From Kiritimatiellia bacterium (GTDB taxonomy: Bacteria > Verrucomicrobiota > Kiritimatiellia > RFP12 > UBA1067): a stretch of DNA of 5,498 nucleotides. A model generated the notes under the pieces. That model ran no database searches. It was not told the origin of the DNA and saw nothing but the letters and a program-made list of their open reading frames with translations. This document shows positions 1 to 4,961 of the stretch, in pieces. The position numbers and the translations under genes were made by a program. Every line of letters begins with the position of its first letter. Position 1 is the first letter of the stretch. Location of the stretch: positions 1 to 5,498 of the forward strand of contig JAFPNP010000325.1 in NCBI GenBank assembly GCA_017411125.1. Direction: 5' to 3'.

Positions 1-1331
1 ATGTCCACGAGGTTGACGGTCACGACTCCCTGGTTGAAGCGTCCGTAGTAACGGTGCTTTCCGGGTACGTAGTTCTTCGCCTTGGCGATGTTTTTCACCC
101 CGGCGTCGGTGAAGCGGTCGGGCGTGAGGAAGCTGCGGCAGCCCATGCACGTGTAGACGTCGCCCTTGAGCTCGAGCATCATCTTCTCGCTGATGTAGTC
201 CGGCACCATGCGCTTCGCGGTGCATTTCGCGGCTAGCTCGGTGAGATACCAATAGGGTGCGCCTTCCTTGACGTTGTCTTCCTCAAGCACGTAGATGAGT
301 TTCGGGAACGCGGGCGTGACGTACACGCCCACCTCGTTCTTGACGCCTTGGATGCGCTGGCGGAGCATCTCTTCGATTATGACTGCGAGATCTTTCTTCT
401 CTTGCTCGTTCCGGGCCTCGTTGAGGTACATGTAGACGGTGATGAACGGCGCCTGGCCGTTGGTTGTCATGAGCGTCACCACCTGGTACTGGATCGTCTG
501 CACGCCGCGCACGATCTCCTCGCGCACGCGCTGCTCCACGACCTTCGCCTTCTGCTCGGCCGTCGCTTCGATGCCGGCCCGCGCGAACTCGCCCTCGATT
601 TCGACGAGGAACTTCTCGCGGCTGACCTGCACGAAGGGCGCGAGGTGCGTGAGGGAAATGGACTGGCCGCCGTACTGGTTGGATGCGACTTGCGCGATGA
701 TCTGCGTTGCGATGTTGCACGCCGTGGAGAACGAGTGCGGGCGGTCGATCGCCGTGCCGCTGATAACGGTGCCGTTCTGCAGCATGTCCTCGAGATTGAC
801 GAGGTCGCAGTTGTGCATCCGCTGCGCGTAGTAGTCCATGTCGTGGAAATGGATGATTCCCGCCTCGTGCGCGGCCACGATGTCCTCCGGCAGCAGAAGA
901 CGCTTGGTCACGTCCTTGGACACCGCGCCGGCCATGTAGTCGCGCTGCACGGAGTTGATGGTCGGATTCTTGTTCGCGTTCTCCTGCTTCGCCTCTTCAT
1001 TCGTGCAGTTGATGAGAGTGAGGATTTCGCCATCGGTCGTGTTCTTGCGACGCTTGAGATCCTGCACGAAACGGTACTTGATGTAACGCTTCGCGACGGC
1101 ATGCGCGCCGGCCTCCTGAATCTTCGTCTCTACGAGGTCTTGTATCTCCTCCACGCTCAACGCACGATCGTGCGCGGCCGCGAAATCCTCGATCTGCTCG
1201 GCAATGCGCTCTATGCGCGCCTCCGTCAGCTTGTCGGCATCGTCCACCGTGGCGTTCGCCTTGCGTATGGCCGCCGCAATCTTCGACCTCTCGAAGGGCG
1301 TTTCCTCGCCGCTGCGCTTTATGATGTTCAT
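1..1331 (-). CDS. nrdD: Anaerobic (class III) ribonucleoside-triphosphate reductase, N-terminal 443 residues, cut by window edge
   Basis: Class III reductases are cytoplasmic glycyl-radical enzymes that reduce NTPs to dNTPs without oxygen, after activation by the radical-SAM protein NrdG. The reading frame is open from the ATG at 1331 to the left edge, giving 443 residues. Residues about 1-95 form an ATP-cone (begins MNIIKRSGEETPFERSKIA), the allosteric nucleotide-binding domain. The catalytic barrel follows, with FHDMDYYAQRMHNCDLVNLE (Cys175 probably the first active-site cysteine), the conserved segment LMTTNGQAPFITV (about 287-299), and CMGCRSFL (395-402), in which Cys398 matches the thiyl-radical cysteine. 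The extra Cys395 beside it may or may not matter. The C-terminal zinc site and glycyl-radical loop would lie beyond the window. The start is fixed by the ATP-cone beginning directly after it and by a strong Shine-Dalgarno site 6 nt upstream. nrdG is expected downstream but cannot be seen. Confidence 0.96.
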   Translation of the reverse strand, partial: MNIIKRSGEETPFERSKIAAAIRKANATVDDADKLTEARIERIAEQIEDFAAAHDRALSVEEIQDLVETKIQEAGAHAVAKRYIKYRFVQDLKRRKNTTDGEILTLINCTNEEAKQENANKNPTINSVQRDYMAGAVSKDVTKRLLLPEDIVAAHEAGIIHFHDMDYYAQRMHNCDLVNLEDMLQNGTVISGTAIDRPHSFSTACNIATQIIAQVASNQYGGQSISLTHLAPFVQVSREKFLVEIEGEFARAGIEATAEQKAKVVEQRVREEIVRGVQTIQYQVVTLMTTNGQAPFITVYMYLNEARNEQEKKDLAVIIEEMLRQRIQGVKNEVGVYVTPAFPKLIYVLEEDNVKEGAPYWYLTELAAKCTAKRMVPDYISEKMMLELKGDVYTCMGCRSFLTPDRFTDAGVKNIAKAKNYVPGKHRYYGRFNQGVVTVNLVD

Positions 1332-1337
1332 TTAAAC

Positions 1338-1343
1338 TCCTCC
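1338..1343 (-). promoter_or_regulatory. Shine-Dalgarno site of nrdD
   Basis: On the minus strand the sequence reads AAAAGGAGGAGTTTAAATG. GGAGGA lies six bases before the ATG at 1331. It is a near-perfect anti-16S match and supports this start over later ATG codons. Confidence 0.85.
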
Positions 1344-1426
1344 TTTTAAGTGGTATTGAATTAACCTTTTGACTGAAATCGACAATCAAAAGTGTACCAC
1401 AACCGTTGGAGCAATGCAAGAGGAAA

Positions 1427-1442
1427 AATCTACATATTGTAT
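1427..1442. promoter_or_regulatory. NrdR box, proximal to nrdD
   Basis: The core CTACATATTG (1430-1439) matches the NrdR-box core CwAtATaTwG at 9 of 10 positions. NrdR is an ATP-cone repressor that binds paired 16-bp palindromes before ribonucleotide reductase genes when dATP is high. The box lies between the 22-bp repeat array and nrdD and covers the candidate -10 hexamer. It is paired with the box at 1460-1475. Confidence 0.68.
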
Positions 1443-1465
1443 CTCCTGCCCCAACAAGGGTACAA
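1436..1465 (-). promoter_or_regulatory. Probable nrdD promoter overlapped by NrdR boxes
   Basis: On the minus strand a -10 hexamer TACAAT (1441-1436; 5 of 6 to consensus) sits 18 bp after TTGTAC (1465-1460; only the TTG of the -35 matches). Transcription would begin near 1429 and leave a leader of about 100 nt. Each hexamer lies inside one of two NrdR-like boxes, which is the usual arrangement at NrdR-repressed promoters. A second candidate is closer to the gene: TTGCAT (1419-1414), 17 bp, TACACT (1396-1391), with 4 of 6 in each hexamer. Sequence alone cannot decide which is used, or whether both are. Confidence 0.5.
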
Positions 1466-1475
1466 CATATGGACA
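1460..1475. promoter_or_regulatory. NrdR box, distal to nrdD
   Basis: The core CAACATATGG (1463-1472) matches CwAtATaTwG at 8 of 10 positions. It starts exactly 33 bp from the core of the proximal box, which is close to three helical turns, as expected for cooperative NrdR binding to one DNA face. It covers the candidate -35 hexamer. It is weaker than the proximal box alone, and the phased pairing is the main support. Confidence 0.62.
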
Positions 1476-1600
1476 AAGCCGCGTTTTCCGCGATTTTTAG
1501 GGAACAAACCATCTAGAAAGCGAATCCTGCCTTGACGCAGCCGCTTTGGCGATTACCGCATTTGCAACAATAGACAATCTTCCGTCCAAGGGATATGACC

Positions 1601-1714
1601 AAACCGTGCCCACGGTTTATCAAAAGCGTGCCCACGGTTTTACAAAAACGTGCCCACGGTTTATCAAAAGCGTGCCCACGGTTTTGCCAAAGCGTGCCCA
1701 CGGTTTTGCCACAC
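1601..1714. repeat. Five-copy, 22-bp tandem array of a palindromic unit
   Basis: The invariant 14-mer CGTGCCCACGGTTT starts at 1605, 1627, 1649, 1671 and 1693, an exact 22-bp period. The copies are separated by 8-nt linkers: atcaaaag, tacaaaaa, atcaaaag, tgccaaag, and after the last tgccacac. Each unit is centred on the inverted repeat CGTG-CC-CACG. With its flanks, the copy nearest nrdD is a perfect palindrome, AAACCGTG-CC-CACGGTTT (1601-1618), while the others carry one mismatch in the arm. A 22-bp step is about two helical turns, so the palindromes would face nearly the same side of the DNA. A period not divisible by three argues against coding. Operator array, nucleoid or segregation site, or a genome-wide dispersed repeat are all possible. 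Confidence 0.9.
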
Positions 1715-1795
1715 CCCTATACGGACAATGCAAAAAGGGCAATGAGTGGGACAAAACAACCACACAAAGCAGCCGACCGGGCCGCGCCCCCCTTC

Positions 1796-2923
1796 TCATC
1801 TGCCTTTGGCAAGATCAGATATGACCGGAACCAGCGTCGCGGCCATGTGCGCGAACGCTTCGTCGTTCGGATGCACTCCGTCCATCGAAACCTCGTCGCT
1901 CCCGTACAACCCCTCGCCCGGCATGTAGCGGAAGTTCTTGTGGCGGGCGGCAACCTTCTTCGAAAGCTCCGCGAAAAGCCGCGCCTTCTCGTCGTCGTTG
2001 CGCGAAACATCGGGCTTGAGCCATCCGTTGAGCACGGGCGGCGCACTCACCAGCAGCACGGGCGTGTCGGGACGCCTTGAGCACAATTCGTCGAAGAACG
2101 CCTCGAAATTGCACCGGATCCGGTCTGGCGTCAGGTTGTGGTACGGATCGCACACGTACACTGCCGCGTCAAGCTCCGCCAGCATCTTCGCCGCCGCAGG
2201 CTCCAGCCGCGCGCCGCCAGAGAAACCGAGGTTCACGACAGGGCGTTTCAGCTTCCGCTCTATGCGCGACGTGAGCGCAAGGCCGGGCCGCATGTTGTAT
2301 GCGCCGTGGATGATGCTCGTGCCGTAGTAGACCACTGGTTTCGCCTTGCGCGGCGGAACGAATTTCGTTTTGGAAGAGGCGTCAACGCCGAGGCTGAAAG
2401 ACACAAGCCTGTTCCTCAGCGGCAGATAGAGGCGGAAGCGCCTGTTCTTGCGCGGAAGATTCCCGGCAAGTCCGTATTCCACGTTCTTGCTCCAACGGAC
2501 GGAATGCCCCGCCGCGCCCGCCCAACGCCAGTCCCCACGTCCTTCGTCGAACGCATAAAGGTCGGCTCCCGCGAAAGCCGCGCTGTTGAAGTTGCGTTCC
2601 CCGAACCTGTTTTGCGCAAACACTGCACGCACGGCGACAGACGTCGTGTCGCTCTCGAACTCGAAAAACTCGCCGGTCGGCGAAACGCCGTTGTCCCATA
2701 CGTTCGGCAATTCCTTCGCGAAACGCTTCGGAACGCGGTCGAAAGGCAGCTCCGTGTCGGTCCAGCCGCGTCCTTCGACGTTCTCGCCGCGAACGTCGAT
2801 CCACGCGCGCGCGACGTTTTTGCCGTTGCCGGCGGCAATCGCCGCGAAAGGCAGGCAAAAACCACCCGCCGCGATCACGACGATTCTCGCGAACCGCCCA
2901 CCCTGAGATTTGTTCGATTTCAT
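1796..2923 (-). CDS. Secreted SGNH/GDSL-family hydrolase with N-terminal GxDLY domain
   Basis: The 375-residue product is an SGNH-fold esterase or lipase probably acting outside the cytoplasm; its substrate is unknown. A signal peptide is visible (Arg/Lys-rich start, hydrophobic IVVIAAGGFCLPFAAIA, likely cut after residue 30 in AIA-A). Residues about 37-190 form a beta-rich N-domain carrying GADLY (119-123), the signature of the GxDLY domain that precedes the GDSL_3 lipase domain. In the catalytic part, block I is YYGTSIIHGA with nucleophile Ser203, block II is NLGFSGGA with Gly233, block III is CDPYHN with Asn263, and block V is DGVHPND with Asp348 and His351, so the active site looks complete. 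The start at 2923 overlaps the kinase stop as ATGA and has GGAG five bases upstream. A longer in-frame start at 3049 would bury the signal peptide. Related enzymes often deacylate glycans, so an envelope or polysaccharide ester is a reasonable guess. Confidence 0.9.
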   Translation of the reverse strand: MKSNKSQGGRFARIVVIAAGGFCLPFAAIAAGNGKNVARAWIDVRGENVEGRGWTDTELPFDRVPKRFAKELPNVWDNGVSPTGEFFEFESDTTSVAVRAVFAQNRFGERNFNSAAFAGADLYAFDEGRGDWRWAGAAGHSVRWSKNVEYGLAGNLPRKNRRFRLYLPLRNRLVSFSLGVDASSKTKFVPPRKAKPVVYYGTSIIHGAYNMRPGLALTSRIERKLKRPVVNLGFSGGARLEPAAAKMLAELDAAVYVCDPYHNLTPDRIRCNFEAFFDELCSRRPDTPVLLVSAPPVLNGWLKPDVSRNDDEKARLFAELSKKVAARHKNFRYMPGEGLYGSDEVSMDGVHPNDEAFAHMAATLVPVISDLAKGR

Positions 2924-4830
2924 AATTTCTCCAGCATTTCCTTGATTTCCCGTCTGCGGGCCTTCTGGAAAAACAAAAGCCTCCTGCCATGTTTTTCCAG
3001 ACTGCGGGCATTGAAACCCGCCGAACATTCCGGCACCGCTTCCGCCCATTCGTCCAGCTTCCTGTCCGGGACCAAGATTTCAAGCTCTCCGGAACAAATC
3101 TTGCCCCACAGGATCTCTCCGAGCAACGCTTTCGTCTTTTCGACACTTTCGTCGCCAAGTTCCAGAATCACCGCCTTCCACGCGCCAAGACGGTTCAAGA
3201 GTTCGGCAAGGGCGCGCGTTGCGGCCTCGGCCTCGCGTCTTTCCCAACCGATCCGAAAACGGATCTTGCCGTCGCCGCGCCGCAGCATTTCTTCCAGCGT
3301 GGCAGGATGCCCGTTAAATGCACCGTTCGCGTTTCTGACATTGAGCAGCCGGAAGTTCTCCGAATCATAGTCGCCAACCCTGCCAGTTCCGTCCGAATAA
3401 TTGCGGACGTCTCCGTTCCCGACAGAGAACAGAACGCCGTCCTTAGTGCAGCCGAGCCTGCAGCGGATCATATCGACGCCGTCGGCAATTTCCGACTCAA
3501 CGCGTTCAAGCGTAAGTGGCGGAGTGTTGCCGGTTCTCCGTTTCTCGTCATGGCCGACCTCCACGAAAATGCGTTTTCCGCCGTCGGAACGATCCGCAGC
3601 GCTCGTCACGAAATTCGTGACCACGACTTCCCGTGCAACCAGATTGGTAACCAGAATCTCCCGTGCGACCAGATTCGTGACCACGACTTCCCGTGCGACC
3701 AGATTCGTGACCAGAATCTCCCGTGCTACAAGATTGGTTATTTCCACCATCCGCTCCACGACGTTGGTCATCGAACCCGAAACCACGAAAGTGCGCGGAT
3801 TCACGCCGCGCGACCGCCCGTGCCGGACTACGGACACTGCCGTAATGCAAAGCGCCGCGACGCCGACTGCCGCAGCCGCAACCGCCAGCAGATTTCTTAG
3901 CCAGAGCCTGCGGCGAGCCGACTCGGCCGTGTTTGACGCATTCCTATGTTGTTTCGGCGGAACAAGCTGCCCCGACACGGCCTTGCGGAGCAGTTCCGCC
4001 GCCGCAAGCGCGTTCGGAGGCCGACCGTCGGGCTTTGGCGAACACAGCGTGGACACCGCGTACGCAACGCCCGGCGGCAGTTTGGGGCATATGGTCAGTA
4101 TGTCCGGCAGCGGATCGCCCTTCAGAGCCTTCGCCATCAGCTCGATCGCAGTGCGCCCTTCGTTCGGGTGCTTGCCGCACAGCATCTCGTACAGCACCAC
4201 GCCGAGGGCGTAGATGTCCGCCCGCCCGTCGATGTTGTGCGAGTTGAGCATCTGTTCCGGAGCCATGTAGGCAGGCGTGCCTATCACCATTCCTGTGGTC
4301 GTGACCATGGACTGGTTGGCATTGTCGAACTTGGCCACGCCGAGATCGGTAAGCTTTGGCGTACCGTCGGCATCGAACATTATATTGTCCGGCTTTATGT
4401 CGCGATGCACGATTCCGCGGCCGTGCGCCACGTCGAGAGCCTCCGCGATCTGCACGGCTATGGAAACGGCCCTGTCGACCGGAATCCGCCCTTTCTCTGC
4501 CAATTTGTCGTCAAGGGTGCCGCCCGGAACGTAATCCATGATCATGTAGCAGAGACCCGTTTCCGGATCTTCGCCCACGTCGTATACGGACACGAGATTC
4601 TTGTGGCGGATGTTGATGGCGAACTCCGCCTCGTGCGCGAAGCGGCGGCGCATTTCGTGCGACACCTTGTCCGGAAACATTATCTTCACGGCATATTCGA
4701 CGCCGCTGGTGCCGCGCATCAGATACACGACGCCCATGCCGCCCTTGCCGAGCAGCTTCACAACCGTGTAGTCGCCGAACTTGTCGCCCGGATCGAGCAC
4801 TTTCGCCCTTTTGTCTTCTGTCTTCGCCAT
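2920..4830 (-). CDS. Transmembrane Hanks-type Ser/Thr protein kinase with repeat stalk and degenerate GDPD-like domain
   Basis: The 636-residue product is a PknB-like kinase. Residues about 20-283 form the cytoplasmic kinase domain, with all key residues present: glycine loop GKGGMGVVY (28-36), Lys49, probable alphaC Glu67, VHRDIKPDN (141-149, Asp144), DLG (162-164) and GTPAYMAPEQ (184-193). Thr177-179 are candidate activation-loop sites. A single membrane span (about 311-335) follows. Residues 355-404 are five decapeptide repeats of the type TNLVAREILV. Residues about 420-590 resemble glycerophosphodiester phosphodiesterase (NTPPLTLERVE, TKDGVLF, YSDGTGRVGDYDSENF, PATLEEML), but the metal and catalytic residues are replaced, so it is probably a binding domain outside the membrane. 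An ATG at 4857 is unlikely because it lies within the -10 element. Met at 4830 has GAGG six bases upstream. The gene is coupled to the SGNH hydrolase by ATGA. Confidence 0.93.
   Translation of the reverse strand: MAKTEDKRAKVLDPGDKFGDYTVVKLLGKGGMGVVYLMRGTSGVEYAVKIMFPDKVSHEMRRRFAHEAEFAINIRHKNLVSVYDVGEDPETGLCYMIMDYVPGGTLDDKLAEKGRIPVDRAVSIAVQIAEALDVAHGRGIVHRDIKPDNIMFDADGTPKLTDLGVAKFDNANQSMVTTTGMVIGTPAYMAPEQMLNSHNIDGRADIYALGVVLYEMLCGKHPNEGRTAIELMAKALKGDPLPDILTICPKLPPGVAYAVSTLCSPKPDGRPPNALAAAELLRKAVSGQLVPPKQHRNASNTAESARRRLWLRNLLAVAAAAVGVAALCITAVSVVRHGRSRGVNPRTFVVSGSMTNVVERMVEITNLVAREILVTNLVAREVVVTNLVAREILVTNLVAREVVVTNFVTSAADRSDGGKRIFVEVGHDEKRRTGNTPPLTLERVESEIADGVDMIRCRLGCTKDGVLFSVGNGDVRNYSDGTGRVGDYDSENFRLLNVRNANGAFNGHPATLEEMLRRGDGKIRFRIGWERREAEAATRALAELLNRLGAWKAVILELGDESVEKTKALLGEILWGKICSGELEILVPDRKLDEWAEAVPECSAGFNARSLEKHGRRLLFFQKARRREIKEMLEKL
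2929..2932 (-). promoter_or_regulatory. Shine-Dalgarno site of the SGNH hydrolase gene, inside the kinase gene
   Basis: On the minus strand CTGGAGAAATTATGA contains GGAG five bases before the ATG. The ATG shares its last bases with the kinase TGA stop (2923-2920). This supports translational coupling and selects the start that leaves an exposed signal peptide. Confidence 0.7.
3619..3768 (-). repeat. In-gene 30-bp repeat coding for five decapeptides in the kinase
   Basis: Five consecutive 30-bp units encode TNVVERMVEI, TNLVAREILV, TNLVAREVVV, TNLVAREILV and TNLVAREVVV (residues 355-404). A sixth, broken start (TNFVTS) follows. Units alternate between REIL and REVV forms also at the DNA level, which points to duplication of a 60-bp pair. 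The first unit, next to the membrane, is the most diverged. The segment follows the membrane span directly and probably serves as a stalk or self-association element. The number of units may vary between strains. Confidence 0.88.
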
Positions 4831-4855
4831 CTGCCGCCTCAATCCAACCGAGCGC

Positions 4856-4885
4856 ATTATAGCAAAGAAACGCGGGAACTGTCAA
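4856..4885 (-). promoter_or_regulatory. Near-consensus sigma70 promoter of the kinase-hydrolase operon
   Basis: On the minus strand a perfect TTGACA (4885-4880) is followed by 18 bp and a perfect TATAAT (4861-4856). The -10 is preceded by TG one base upstream (TGCTATAAT), the extended -10 form. Transcription would start near 4849, giving a leader of only about 20 nt that contains GAGG before the ATG at 4830. This placement rules out the upstream in-frame ATG at 4857, which would not be in the transcript. I see no clear operator palindrome around it. Confidence 0.82.
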
Positions 4886-4908
4886 ACATGCCCGCGTATT
4901 CCTGGACG

Positions 4909-4956
4909 GAAAAGAGATCGGGCGGAATCTATTCGATACGCCCGATGCGCCCGATC
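4909..4956 (-). terminator. Probable intrinsic terminator after the right-edge gene
   Basis: Six bases after the TAG of the upstream gene, the minus strand reads GATCGGGCG (4956-4948), then ATCGGGCG again (4946-4939), then CGCCCGATC (4924-4916), then TCTTTTCC. Either copy of the left arm can pair with the single right arm, giving a 9-bp stem with a 23-nt loop or an 8-bp stem with a 14-nt loop. The T-run is short (four T), so efficiency may be moderate. It ends before the kinase promoter, separating the two transcription units. Confidence 0.65.
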
Positions 4957-4961
4957 CTGCG

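Larger units (their letters stand above)
1332..1795. other. 464-base intergenic region between the SGNH hydrolase gene and nrdD
   Basis: No credible gene is present. Moving in the direction of nrdD transcription, 1795-1715 is unremarkable apart from a weak GC hairpin (1779-1789). A 22-bp palindromic array follows (1601-1714). The stretch 1600-1476 has no structure I can name. Then come the NrdR box pair and promoter (1475-1427), an AT-rich leader, and the Shine-Dalgarno site (1343-1338). Short open frames cross the array only because the repeat lacks stops in several frames. Confidence 0.7.

Noticed and set aside
348..1349. Long plus-strand open frame across the nrdD region
   Set aside because: It is antisense to a clear nrdD reading frame with conserved motifs; its translation is rich in Arg, His and Leu without recognisable domains, as expected from the complement of a GC-rich gene.
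1513..1701. Small minus-strand frame of 62 codons (begins MGTLWQNRGHAFDKP)
   Set aside because: Most of it is the translated 22-bp array, no ribosome site precedes it, and a period not divisible by three cycles through frames. It is a product of the repeat lacking stops.
1601..1714. Array as a CRISPR
   Set aside because: Linkers are only 8 nt, two of them are identical and others are variants of each other, and there are no cas genes in the window.
1779..1789. GC hairpin GGGC-CGC-GCCC as terminator of the hydrolase operon
   Set aside because: The stem is only four pairs with a three-base loop and no T-run follows on the transcribed strand.
2924..3049. Longer start for the SGNH hydrolase at 3049
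   Set aside because: It would overlap 43 codons of the kinase and place about 42 residues before an obvious signal peptide; the ATGA overlap start has a good ribosome site.
2138..3370. Plus-strand open frame of about 410 codons opposite the hydrolase and kinase genes
   Set aside because: It lies opposite two genes with intact catalytic motifs and its Arg-rich product shows no domain; it is a shadow of GC-rich coding on the other strand.
4831..4857. Kinase start at the upstream ATG (4857)
   Set aside because: This ATG overlaps the TATAAT hexamer, so it would lie upstream of the predicted transcript start, and it has no Shine-Dalgarno sequence.
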